This document shows positions 6,037 through 13,384 of a stretch of 13,433 nt of DNA, piece by piece. How positions within the stretch are numbered: the first letter of the stretch is position 1; every line of letters starts with the position of its first letter. The position numbers were made by a program, and so were the translations under genes. The stretch is from the NCBI GenBank assembly GCA_046760905.1, contig JBHIFB010000083.1:1-13433 (forward strand), given 5' to 3'. A model generated the notes under the pieces. The model saw only the letters and a program-made list of their open reading frames with translations, was not told where the DNA came from and ran no database searches. This DNA comes from JBHIFB01 sp046760905. GTDB taxonomy: Bacteria > Gemmatimonadota > CAZMKB01.

Positions 6037-8304
6037 ATGAAAAAGAGACGGCTAACAGTAATCTTCGTGGAATTTCTGCTAATCACCGGGGCCTTAACTG
6101 AAAGTTCTCCATATAACGGAATGCCTCCGGATTTGCCGCAGACCCCGGACACAAAACACGTACTAACACTCGATAGAATCTTTTTAAAGGATCCACCGCT
6201 CGATGGTCTCGGACTTAAAGAGATCCACTGGAGTGAAGACGGCAGCAAGGTGGGAAGCTTGCGTCCAAGCGCGGAGAACCGCGATGTGCTTGAGCTATGG
6301 GTATACGATGCAGTCTCAGGGCGGTCTGTGCTGCTCGTCCGCGCGACGGACATCTTAGCGCACGATAGCCTGAAGCTCAGTGATGAGATGATACAGGTGC
6401 TCGAACGCAAGCGGATCAGCCAGCGTGGAATCACGAGCTACCACTGGTCACCCGATGGACGCTCGATCCTCTTCCCGCTTGGAGGGGGCCTCTATGTCTA
6501 TAACCTGGAGACAGCCAGACCGATTCTTCTCGATGATGGTGATAAGGGTCCGATTCTCGATCCCCGATTCTCGCCCGATGGGAGGTCGGTCTCCTTCGTC
6601 CGGCAGGGAGAGCTCTGGATCATCCCCAGCGAGGGAGGAACGCCGCGCAGGGTCACACAGGGTTCAACAGAGACCCTAACGCATGGGTTAGCCGAATTCG
6701 TCGCACAGGAGGAGATGGGTCGGTACAGAGGTTACTGGTGGAGTCCGGACGCCAGACGAATCGCTTACCTCGAGGTGGATGAATCTGATGTGCAGGTCTT
6801 GAAACGGGCCAGCTACCGATCGAGCGGCGCCTCCGTATCCGAACAGAGATATCCCGGTGCCGGTAAAGCAAATGCGAAGGTTCGAGTCGGTATTCTAGAT
6901 CTCAGCTCCATGGAGACAGTCTGGTTGGATCTCGGGAATGATGTGGAATACATCGCACGGGTGGACTGGGAACCCGGAGGCCGGTTTCTGGCAATACAGG
7001 TTCAACCCAGGGATCAACGCTGGTTGAGGCTCATGTTTGCAGATCCCATAAAGGCGGAAACACGCACGATCCTAGTTGATAAGGCCGAGAGCTTCGTCAA
7101 CCTGCATGATGACCTGACCTTCCTCGACGGCGGGGGCTTCCTCTGGTCATCCGAAAGAAGCGGCATTCGCCAGCTTTACCTCTATGACGCATCCGGCAAC
7201 CTCCTGCGGAAGCTCACCGATGATGAGCAGCCAGTGCTCGGAGTCGAAGCCGTGGATGAGGAGGCGAGAAAAGTTTATTACTCCGCTGTGACCAATAGAA
7301 GCCTCGAGAGGCACTTGTTCAGCGTATCCCTCGAAGGAGGGGAGCCGAAGAGGCTTACACAAGAAGCCGGCTGGCATAGGGTGACTGTGTCTGAGAAAGG
7401 CCGGCACTACGTGGACTGCTATTCATCGATACTAGCCCCTTCAAGAGTAACACTGCATGATGCGACAGGCAAAAAGATTGCTGTGCTGGATGAGAATCCC
7501 ACACCGGAGCTGGACTTATGCCTGCTCTCGAAACCGGAATTCATTGAGATTACCTCGGCCGATGGAGCCACACAACTTAACGCAATCATGATGAAACCTC
7601 CGGACTTCGATCCCTCAGTTCGATATCCGGTGCTAATATACGGTTACGGTGGTCCTCACGGCCACGTCGTGGCCGACAGATGGAGCCGGTCCATGCTCTG
7701 GAACCAGTTCCTCACCCAGCACGGATACATCGTATTCAGCATAGATCCGCGCGGTGCCAATTACAGGGGGAAGAAATTCGAAGACGAAATATACAGGCGC
7801 TTAGGTATAGTGGAGGTGGAGGACCACGTCGCCGCCGTCGATTACCTCAGAAGCCTCCCCTATGTGGACAGTAGGCGTATCGGGATATGGGGTTGGAGCT
7901 ATGGAGGCACACTGACGCTAATGTTGCTCCTTGGGACGGAGGGCTATTTCCGATGCGGCATCGCTGTTGCACCTGTCACCGACTGGCACTGGTACGACAC
8001 TCACTACACGGAACGATACCTTGGCCTTCCGGATGAATCTCCCGATGTTTACTCACAGGCGGCTCCCATCGAGCAGGATCCTGCAGGCCTAACAGAAGAT
8101 CTCCTCCTCATCCACGGTATGGCAGACGACAACGTCTTTTTGCGCCACAGCCTCGCCTTCGCACAGAAGCTTCAGCAGTCTGGTGTGCAGTTCGACCTCA
8201 TGTTCTATCCGGGCAAGACCCACTCCATCGCAGGCAAAAGGACACGCCGGCACCTCTACGGGCTTATGTTCGAGTTTCTCGAAACTCATTTGAAAACCGG
8301 ATAA
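6037..8304 (+). CDS. Dipeptidyl peptidase IV family (S9B)
   Basis: This 755-residue exported serine exopeptidase is expected to remove N-terminal dipeptides, typically Xaa-Pro or Xaa-Ala. A signal peptide (MKKRRLTVIFVEFLLITGALT) is followed by an N-terminal eight-bladed propeller domain (about 40-500; blades marked by WSPDG and FSPDGRSVSF) and an alpha/beta-hydrolase domain (about 505-755). The catalytic triad is Ser621 (GWSYGG), Asp697 (HGMADDNV) and His729 (GKTHSI). The Glu225-Glu226 pair in VAQEEMGRYRGYWWSPD matches the double-Glu motif that binds the substrate N-terminus in DPP-IV, which separates it from prolyl oligopeptidases and acylaminoacyl peptidases. Length is normal for the family. 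An in-frame ATG at 6025 would add four residues. No lipobox is present, so a periplasmic or secreted location is likely. Divergent to the subtilase, it fits a joint role in degrading extracellular protein. No clear terminator follows. Confidence 0.95.
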   Translation: MKKRRLTVIFVEFLLITGALTESSPYNGMPPDLPQTPDTKHVLTLDRIFLKDPPLDGLGLKEIHWSEDGSKVGSLRPSAENRDVLELWVYDAVSGRSVLLVRATDILAHDSLKLSDEMIQVLERKRISQRGITSYHWSPDGRSILFPLGGGLYVYNLETARPILLDDGDKGPILDPRFSPDGRSVSFVRQGELWIIPSEGGTPRRVTQGSTETLTHGLAEFVAQEEMGRYRGYWWSPDARRIAYLEVDESDVQVLKRASYRSSGASVSEQRYPGAGKANAKVRVGILDLSSMETVWLDLGNDVEYIARVDWEPGGRFLAIQVQPRDQRWLRLMFADPIKAETRTILVDKAESFVNLHDDLTFLDGGGFLWSSERSGIRQLYLYDASGNLLRKLTDDEQPVLGVEAVDEEARKVYYSAVTNRSLERHLFSVSLEGGEPKRLTQEAGWHRVTVSEKGRHYVDCYSSILAPSRVTLHDATGKKIAVLDENPTPELDLCLLSKPEFIEITSADGATQLNAIMMKPPDFDPSVRYPVLIYGYGGPHGHVVADRWSRSMLWNQFLTQHGYIVFSIDPRGANYRGKKFEDEIYRRLGIVEVEDHVAAVDYLRSLPYVDSRRIGIWGWSYGGTLTLMLLLGTEGYFRCGIAVAPVTDWHWYDTHYTERYLGLPDESPDVYSQAAPIEQDPAGLTEDLLLIHGMADDNVFLRHSLAFAQKLQQSGVQFDLMFYPGKTHSIAGKRTRRHLYGLMFEFLETHLKTG

Positions 8305-8445
8305 GACAGAAGCGGGGATGTGAACCAGCTCCAGAGCGTTCCATGGTTGTAGGCGCCGTTTCGCTCTGACTGACTTACGCCGTAATGGTGGCGACAGGCG
8401 GGATTCATCGGGTGAGAGGCTGCTCAGGCCAAACGTGGTGTATGG

Positions 8446-8508
8446 TTTCTCTTCGACGAGCCGTATGTAAAGGAATTCACCATGCGGGTACTTGTAAAGC
8501 ATCTTCAT
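8446..8508 (-). pseudogene. Short relic resembling GH63/MGH1-like glycosidase
   Basis: The minus strand reads MKMLYKYPHGEFLYIRLVEE. From memory this closely resembles the N-terminal segment of GH63-type glucosidases (MGH1-like), which carry an MK-x-LYKYP-Q-x-EFPY-x-x-LVEEN block. Similarity stops after about 21 residues. Upstream codons (ESQKAPR) do not carry the expected STPTHSY context, and downstream the expected RRR and DTG-x-F segments are absent in all three minus frames I read. The open frame continues to 8089 but only as antisense of the DPP-IV 3' end. It looks like a decayed fragment. Chance similarity is possible given the short length. Confidence 0.45.
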
Positions 8509-8551
8509 GCGTGGAGCTTTTTGACTTTCGGTGAGAGAGCTTCCCTTGAGA

Positions 8552-8580
8552 TTGACTCGGGCTGGAAAGTGAGGTATAAT
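8552..8580 (+). promoter_or_regulatory. Strong sigma-70-like promoter of phosphatase operon
   Basis: TTGACT (8552-8557), 17-base spacer, perfect TATAAT (8575-8580). The expected transcription start is about 8587, so codons upstream of that point cannot belong to the main transcript. This rules out the longer open frame that begins at 8482 and fixes the start at 8611 or 8614. The promoter should serve both the phosphatase-like gene and the FG-GAP lipoprotein. Confidence 0.75.
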
Positions 8581-8587
8581 AAGAACA

Positions 8588-8614
8588 ATGCGAAAACTGA
8601 ATTATTTCAGATGA
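8588..8614 (+). CDS. Possible leaderless mini-ORF overlapping the next start
   Basis: ATG 8588 falls at the predicted transcription start and encodes MRKLNYFR followed by TGA at 8612-8614. That stop overlaps the phosphatase start as ATGA. Two explanations are open. It may be a leader peptide that couples translation to a main start lacking a Shine-Dalgarno. Alternatively, a one-base frameshift may have separated the basic n-region MRKLNYF from the hydrophobic MMLILPIILTLSVSG, together a textbook signal peptide. Confidence 0.3.
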   Translation: MRKLNYFR

Positions 8615-10878
8615 TGCTTATTCTACCTATAATATTAACGCTTAGTGTTTCTGGAACAAATGCAATTTCACTGGCAAATCACGACGGCGATCCTCCTCGA
8701 ACAGGACAGGTATACTCCGATCATAGAGACCGGTCATCACAAAGCTATGAAACTGAGAATGTTATTATACTGGTGATCGATGGAGTCAGAAATGAGGAAG
8801 CTTTCGAAGAAGCTTCGCACCAGTACATACCTCATATCTGGAACGACATGAGACCCCAGGGAACAATATACACCGAATTCTACACGACAACGTGGACTTT
8901 TACAACGTCAGGGCATCTCAGTATCGTCACAGGAACCAGATCAGATGTCCCTCTAAGCAGCGGAAGTACATCCGGAAACGCAAGGGAGCACCGGCCGACG
9001 ATCTTCGAAGCATACAGGAAGACGTTCGAGCTTCCTCAAAGCGAAACATGGATCGTTTCAGGTAAAAGCCAATTGAGCACCTGCGACTATTCCTTGCATC
9101 CCTCATGGGGCGTTGATTACGGTTCCAATATAGAATTCCACGGGGGATGGAGTGACATCGAAATAATGCAGCTGTTTTACAGCATAGCAGCTTCCGATCA
9201 CCCGTCTCTGGCGCTCATAAACCTGAAAGACGTGGACTACATGGGTCATAATGGCACCTTCGATGATTATGTGAACGCTATCATGAGGGCGGATTCTCTA
9301 GCATACGACTTGTGGGAGAAGATTCAATCCGATTCAGTTTACGAGGAGAAGACGCTCCTCATAGTAACGACTGATCATGGGAGAAACCCCAACACCGTGA
9401 CCAAGCACGGCGGTCCGGATCACTCGAATCGTCACGTGTTGTTCCTGGCTCTCGGCCCGGACATCAAAGAGGGGGTTGAGGTCACCGCACGTGGAGATCT
9501 CATGGATATTGCCTCGACGGTGGCAGAGCTTCTTGGATTTGACATGCCATACTCCGAAGGAAGAATCTTGCATGAAATGCTCGATTCATACAATGACAGT
9601 TCTGCTGACATCGAGCTTTCAAACCCATCTGATGCTGAAGTCAGACTCAGCAACTCCGCTGGAGCATCAACTTTCCCTTCCATAGATGCCAGTTCCGAAG
9701 GAGTGCATGTTGTCTGGTCTGAGAGAGACGTTACGAGTGATGAAGAGCATCGCTTTATAGTTTACAGAAACAGTACTGACTCTGGGAACACATGGAGTGA
9801 TCCGGATACCATCATCGATGGCTTTACTTACTACAAGGTCGGTTTTCTCACGGGCAAGAGAGGCGAGGCGGTTATATGGGATGGAGAAAACTCTTTCTTA
9901 TTCGAAGACGCCGCTTCGATGGTGCATGATGGAACGCCCCTTTATGCAAATGTGAAAAGTGGGGCTGACAGCAGTCTCATTATCGGGGTGAATGGATACT
10001 CGATCCTCTCAAGACTTGTAAAGACCAAGCTCCTCTGGGGAGTAATAATTCTTGAGAAAGCCAACGGAGGTGAATGGGTGGAAAGCGGATTTGATAATAT
10101 GGGGCAAATCGTGTCAAAGGCACCTGAAATCTCAATTGCCGATGCGGACACATGGATTACATGGACCTCCGCTACAGGAAACATTTTTATCGGAAGCCTT
10201 TCGGGCGACAGGTCACTTCTTCGGCCAAGTTTCCTGTACCCGGATCTTCGTGGCTTCGGATATTATTACAGGGCACCGACGGCAGCATTCAAGAATGGTT
10301 TCATACACAATGTCTTTGAATTGATCTCAAACCGTGAAGGATACATCTTTTCTTCCAAACTATCTGTTCCCAGACTTCAAATAAAAGACATAGCACTCCT
10401 CGACAACCAGACATCACCTTCTATTGACCCAAAAATAGTTGCCTCCCAGGACATGCTCTTCATAATCTGGTCGGATTACGATGAAAATATGTGGCAGGTG
10501 AAGCTACGTAAAAGCTATGATAACGGTGATTCATTCGATGAGGCTCAGCAACTCTCTTACAGCAGTGAAGGCGCCTGGCATCCCGATATCGCGGTGAATG
10601 GTAGCAACGTTGTGGCCGTATGGGAAGATTATCGGGATGGGAATGGGGAGATATACTTGATGGCCAGTTCAGATGGTGGGGAAACATGGGGCACCGAAAC
10701 GAGGCTCACCGACACAGTTTCATTCTCAGCATATCCGAGGGTAACTTGTTACGATGGTACCTTCTATATCCTGTGGCAGGACTATACCGACGGTAACTGG
10801 GAGATTTACTTCGAGGCTCTGGATTCCTTCCAGGATCAACAGGGGCAGCTACATTATGACCGATCCAAATTACCGTAA
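8611..10878 (+). CDS. Alkaline-phosphatase-superfamily enzyme with Asp-box tail
   Basis: This exported protein of 755 residues begins MMLILPIILTLSVSGTNA, a signal peptide without basic residues. The first half (about 50-325) is an alkaline phosphatase/type I phosphodiesterase-like domain. Likely metal ligands are Asp57 (LVIDG), Asp209 and His213 (DYMGH), Asp255 and His256 (TTDHG) and His266 (KHGG). The nucleophile is probably a Thr in FTTSGHLSIVTG (98 or 99). All superfamily positions appear present; the substrate (phosphomono-, phosphodi- or sulfate ester) cannot be told. The second half (about 350-740) has sialidase-like Asp-boxes: STDSGNTW (388), SYDNGDSF (635) and SSDGGETW (686), plus repeated W-x-DY-x-DGN-x-EIY strands. 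These suggest a beta-propeller for binding rather than active sialidase; I see no catalytic Arg triad. No QNYPNP tail is present. A strong promoter lies just upstream and the FG-GAP lipoprotein follows after 40 bases. Confidence 0.85.
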   Translation: MMLILPIILTLSVSGTNAISLANHDGDPPRTGQVYSDHRDRSSQSYETENVIILVIDGVRNEEAFEEASHQYIPHIWNDMRPQGTIYTEFYTTTWTFTTSGHLSIVTGTRSDVPLSSGSTSGNAREHRPTIFEAYRKTFELPQSETWIVSGKSQLSTCDYSLHPSWGVDYGSNIEFHGGWSDIEIMQLFYSIAASDHPSLALINLKDVDYMGHNGTFDDYVNAIMRADSLAYDLWEKIQSDSVYEEKTLLIVTTDHGRNPNTVTKHGGPDHSNRHVLFLALGPDIKEGVEVTARGDLMDIASTVAELLGFDMPYSEGRILHEMLDSYNDSSADIELSNPSDAEVRLSNSAGASTFPSIDASSEGVHVVWSERDVTSDEEHRFIVYRNSTDSGNTWSDPDTIIDGFTYYKVGFLTGKRGEAVIWDGENSFLFEDAASMVHDGTPLYANVKSGADSSLIIGVNGYSILSRLVKTKLLWGVIILEKANGGEWVESGFDNMGQIVSKAPEISIADADTWITWTSATGNIFIGSLSGDRSLLRPSFLYPDLRGFGYYYRAPTAAFKNGFIHNVFELISNREGYIFSSKLSVPRLQIKDIALLDNQTSPSIDPKIVASQDMLFIIWSDYDENMWQVKLRKSYDNGDSFDEAQQLSYSSEGAWHPDIAVNGSNVVAVWEDYRDGNGEIYLMASSDGGETWGTETRLTDTVSFSAYPRVTCYDGTFYILWQDYTDGNWEIYFEALDSFQDQQGQLHYDRSKLP

Positions 10879-10907
10879 TAGCAGCTTGCCACAACGTAAA
10901 TTCTCAT

Positions 10908-10912
10908 GGAGG
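10908..10912 (+). promoter_or_regulatory. Shine-Dalgarno of the FG-GAP lipoprotein
   Basis: GGAGG lies six bases before ATG 10919 and nine before ATG 10922. It supports a start right at the lipoprotein signal and rejects the longer frame from 10754, which would overlap the upstream gene by 125 bases. Confidence 0.85.
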
Positions 10913-10918
10913 CAGACG

Positions 10919-12166
10919 ATGATGTTTCACCTTTCCAGGTTCAGCCTTGCATTGTCGAGCGCTCTTCTTCTGTCAGGTTGTGCAACGACTCATGAGCTTT
11001 CGTACGTATCTATTTCTGAAGGGTTGCCAAGCGGGGGGCAATGGAAATGCAATCCGGCTTTCGGGGATATAAATGGAGATGGCCTTCTGGATCTCGCCGT
11101 GATTTCCCGCAAAGGCAATGGAGCCCGCGTATGGATCAATGGTGATAACGGTGTCTGGACTGATGCATCGGCCGGTTTGCACATGGATGCCTCGGCCGGA
11201 GGGGGTGTTGATTTTGGCGATATCAACAATGACGGCCACCTGGATCTGGCCGTAGCCGATCACAGCAGAGGGATATTTGCATACCTGGGCAACGGCGAAG
11301 GCGAATGGACTCCGGCATCCGAGGGCTTGACCGAAATGCAGGCAGATGACGTTGCTCTGGGCGATATTGACCAGGATGGTAACCTTGATTTCTGCGCCGG
11401 TTCCTCGATAGGCGAAGGGATTGGCATCTTCCTGGGAAATGGGAGAGGGGCTTGGGAAGAAGCCACCGAGCTTGGATTTCCAGATACTGGAAGCTGCCAT
11501 GAGATTGCTCTAAAAGATCTAAATCACGATGGGGTTCTGGACCTTGTTGCGACCATGATGGAGAAACCGAAGGTTTGGCTCAGCGACGGCGAAGGAAAGT
11601 GGGAAGAATCCTCTCAGGGGATACCTTACCCTCCATACGAAGGCCAATACTGGGGTCTGGCCTTAGGAGATGTAAACGGGGACGGCCATCAGGATCTGGC
11701 CCTGGCGAGAATCACGGGCAGTCCTGAGCTATACCTGGGAGACGGGAAAGGTGCGTGGCAACCTTCCTCGAATGGACTTGCAGTTATACAGTCAACATGG
11801 GGGATCGCTCTCGGTGATTTGGATAAAGACGGCAATACGGATTTGATCGCTTCAGGCAAGAAGGATAGGAAGGATCGCGGAAACGCATATGGCATCTTCT
11901 TTTTCCGAGGCAATGGGGTCGGCAACTGGAAATACATCGCCGATTCGGGTTTGCCTCAAGATGGTCTTTACCAGAGTTGGGGCCTGGCCCTTGCGGACCT
12001 TGATGGTGACGGAATCCTGGAAATCGGCGGATGCTTTGGAATCAGCCACTCGGAGAGACCTCCTTCTTTCTTAGACCCTACCGGAGAAATGAGGGATGCG
12101 TTTAAAGGGAGAGAATGGGGGCCGGGGGGCAGTGTCAGGGTCTGGAAAATGGAGCTGGCAGAATGA
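10919..12166 (+). CDS. FG-GAP/VCBS seven-repeat propeller lipoprotein
   Basis: This 415-residue lipoprotein has a clear lipobox (ALLLSGC, Cys21) and no residue that obviously forces inner-membrane retention, so outer-membrane anchoring is likely. Seven calcium-loop motifs begin at residues 50, 101, 149, 200, 251, 300 and 360 (for example DINGDGLLD, DIDQDGNLD, DVNGDGHQD; the last ends in LE instead of LD). Period is about 50 residues, and blades share a G-x-ALGD ... LGNG-x-G-x-W pattern. This is a single integrin-like seven-bladed propeller filling the whole mature protein. The last blade carries an insertion (about 373-403) before the closing strand GSVRVWKMEL. It follows the phosphatase-like gene by 40 bases with its own Shine-Dalgarno and no promoter or terminator between, so co-transcription is likely. 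Function is unknown; ligand binding or scaffolding for the upstream enzyme is inferred. Confidence 0.93.
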   Translation: MMFHLSRFSLALSSALLLSGCATTHELSYVSISEGLPSGGQWKCNPAFGDINGDGLLDLAVISRKGNGARVWINGDNGVWTDASAGLHMDASAGGGVDFGDINNDGHLDLAVADHSRGIFAYLGNGEGEWTPASEGLTEMQADDVALGDIDQDGNLDFCAGSSIGEGIGIFLGNGRGAWEEATELGFPDTGSCHEIALKDLNHDGVLDLVATMMEKPKVWLSDGEGKWEESSQGIPYPPYEGQYWGLALGDVNGDGHQDLALARITGSPELYLGDGKGAWQPSSNGLAVIQSTWGIALGDLDKDGNTDLIASGKKDRKDRGNAYGIFFFRGNGVGNWKYIADSGLPQDGLYQSWGLALADLDGDGILEIGGCFGISHSERPPSFLDPTGEMRDAFKGREWGPGGSVRVWKMELAE

Positions 12167-12190
12167 GAGATGCCCAATCTTAAATAAAAT

Positions 12191-12221
12191 GCCCCTCCCC
12201 GTGTTAAGCACCGGGAGGGGC
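12191..12221. terminator. Bidirectional terminator between convergent genes
   Basis: GCCCCTCCC (12191-12199) pairs with GGGAGGGGC (12213-12221). A C/C mismatch and an inner GTG/CAC stem close on TTAAG. It lies 24 bases past the plus-strand lipoprotein stop and 38 past the minus-strand stop at 12260. On the minus strand it is followed by ATTTTATTTA, a good terminator tail; the plus-side tail is poorer. Confidence 0.8.
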
Positions 12222-12259
12222 AATCTCGTGTTTCTAGATTCACTGAAGGATCCCCGACA

Positions 12260-13228
12260 TCATCGCGTCAGGTTCGGATCCTTTGGAGCTTCCTCAGACA
12301 CCGGAGGCAGATACACAGTTGCCGGTACTCCGGTATTGGGATGCTGCCATACATTTCCGCCCCAGGCATGCGTCGGACCAAAGGTCTGGTAGAAAATCGC
12401 CCAGACAGGGTTATTGCTGACCGAGGCAAAGTGCCACTTCGGGGTGAAGATCTCATCGTAGTGCAACTGCAGGTCATCCGTCAGGTCATACTGCTCAAAC
12501 TGGTAGAAGTCAAGGTGCCTGGACGAATAAATCTCATTCTGATTCCATACATCCAGATTTATGTCAAATTCCGGCTGAATAGAATTGATGAAATCAATGT
12601 CCAGACTGCAAACGACCCATTTCCCGTCCATGGTGGCAGGGAAATCCTCTGCAAAACCTTCGACCATTACCTGACTCGTGGCCATGGTGTATTCAGCTCC
12701 ATCGAGGTAGAGCGTCCTGTCTCCGACGACGTTTATCCCCTGATGAGGGATAGGATTGTACTGAAATGAGCTACGATTGTCATAGACAAGTGCATCGCCC
12801 TTGAGGTAGTTCCACTCGATTTCAAGTCTTTCCTTGTCGTTGTCGATCGCCCAGACGAACATGAAACCTTTACGATCGTCGAAGCTCTGAATCTGGGTCA
12901 GAATCCCATCGACGTCCGTCCTGTTGTAAGGCTGGCTAGTGTCCCACCAGAACGGCTCCTTCTGGGTCAAGTGGATAAGGAAGTCCTTCTTTTCGAAATC
13001 GTAGGGATCACCAGGCAAATGGACTATCATGAAACCCTGCAGCCAGACATCCGTATTGGCCCGATTGGTAATCTCCACGATCGTGGTGTAGTTGATGTTG
13101 TCGATGAGGGGATAGACAAGAATGCTCCCCTGCTCTTTTATGTTGTTAACCTGGCCAGTCACCTGTGATGCTGTAACAGAAAGACTGACAGTGAAAAAAA
13201 ACGCTGCAAAAGCTACATTTCTCAACAT
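12260..13228 (-). CDS. Secreted beta-rich protein of unknown function
   Basis: This 322-residue protein begins MLRNVAFAAFFFTVSLSVTA, a signal peptidase I-type signal, at ATG 13228, eight bases after GGAGG. A longer frame from ATG 13279 places 17 extra residues before the signal and is less likely, although it also has a GGAGG close by. The mature part starts GSILVYPLIDNINYTTIVEITN and continues with a hydrophobic/aromatic beta pattern. The stretch FVWAIDN ... IEWNYLKGDALVYD (about 125-150) resembles a pattern I recall from secreted hypothetical proteins of diverse bacteria, where a PxFxxD opening is followed by an FNYLIGDE-like segment. No enzymatic motif, transmembrane helix or sorting tail is visible, and there is one cysteine (207). 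Function is not assigned. It is convergent with the FG-GAP lipoprotein, sharing a terminator, and is transcribed alone as far as visible. Confidence 0.82.
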   Translation of the reverse strand: MLRNVAFAAFFFTVSLSVTASQVTGQVNNIKEQGSILVYPLIDNINYTTIVEITNRANTDVWLQGFMIVHLPGDPYDFEKKDFLIHLTQKEPFWWDTSQPYNRTDVDGILTQIQSFDDRKGFMFVWAIDNDKERLEIEWNYLKGDALVYDNRSSFQYNPIPHQGINVVGDRTLYLDGAEYTMATSQVMVEGFAEDFPATMDGKWVVCSLDIDFINSIQPEFDINLDVWNQNEIYSSRHLDFYQFEQYDLTDDLQLHYDEIFTPKWHFASVSNNPVWAIFYQTFGPTHAWGGNVWQHPNTGVPATVYLPPVSEEAPKDPNLTR

Positions 13229-13236
13229 GAGTGTGT

Positions 13237-13241
13237 CCTCC
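13237..13241 (-). promoter_or_regulatory. Shine-Dalgarno of the 13228 minus-strand gene
   Basis: GGAGG within GAGGGAGG on the minus strand, eight bases before ATG 13228. It favours this start over the upstream in-frame ATG at 13279. Confidence 0.75.
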
Positions 13242-13384
13242 CTCTTAAAAAAGTGTAATACAAATCCTCCCCGCAGCATTTTCCTCCGCTTCCTGTGTCG
13301 GGATAGTAGCTACGGATAACAATCCTGCCTTTAATTTAGTTTTCGGATATCACCTCCTTCCAAAACATGCCCTTTCAGGCTAAG

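Larger units (their letters stand above)
8305..8610. other. Spacer between DPP-IV and phosphatase-like gene
   Basis: No intact gene is seen. From left to right the stretch holds a loose CAGAGCG/CGCTCTG inverted pair (8332-8338 with 8362-8368), GC-rich sequence without recognised content, a short coding relic on the minus strand (8446-8508), a strong plus-strand promoter (8552-8580) and a nine-codon mini-ORF (8588-8614). Confidence 0.5.

Noticed and set aside
8456..8492. Sequence resembling group II intron domain V (GAGCCGTATG with a GGAA-capped stem)
   Set aside because: The 5' half and a tetraloop at the right position fit, but the 3' half is off by one and lacks the ACGGTTC end, and no other intron domain or reverse transcriptase is present. 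The same bases are explained better as codons of the GH63-like relic on the minus strand.
8482..8610. Upstream extension of the phosphatase-like gene to ATG 8482
   Set aside because: A near-consensus promoter (8552-8580) lies inside it and the added 43 residues would precede the signal peptide.
10754..10918. Upstream extension of the FG-GAP lipoprotein frame
   Set aside because: It overlaps the preceding gene by 125 bases and would bury the lipoprotein signal; GGAGG is correctly spaced for ATG 10919.
13314..13323. GGATAACAAT, identical to part of the lac operator
   Set aside because: Only ten bases, no dyad partner, and no lac-type gene nearby; treated as chance.
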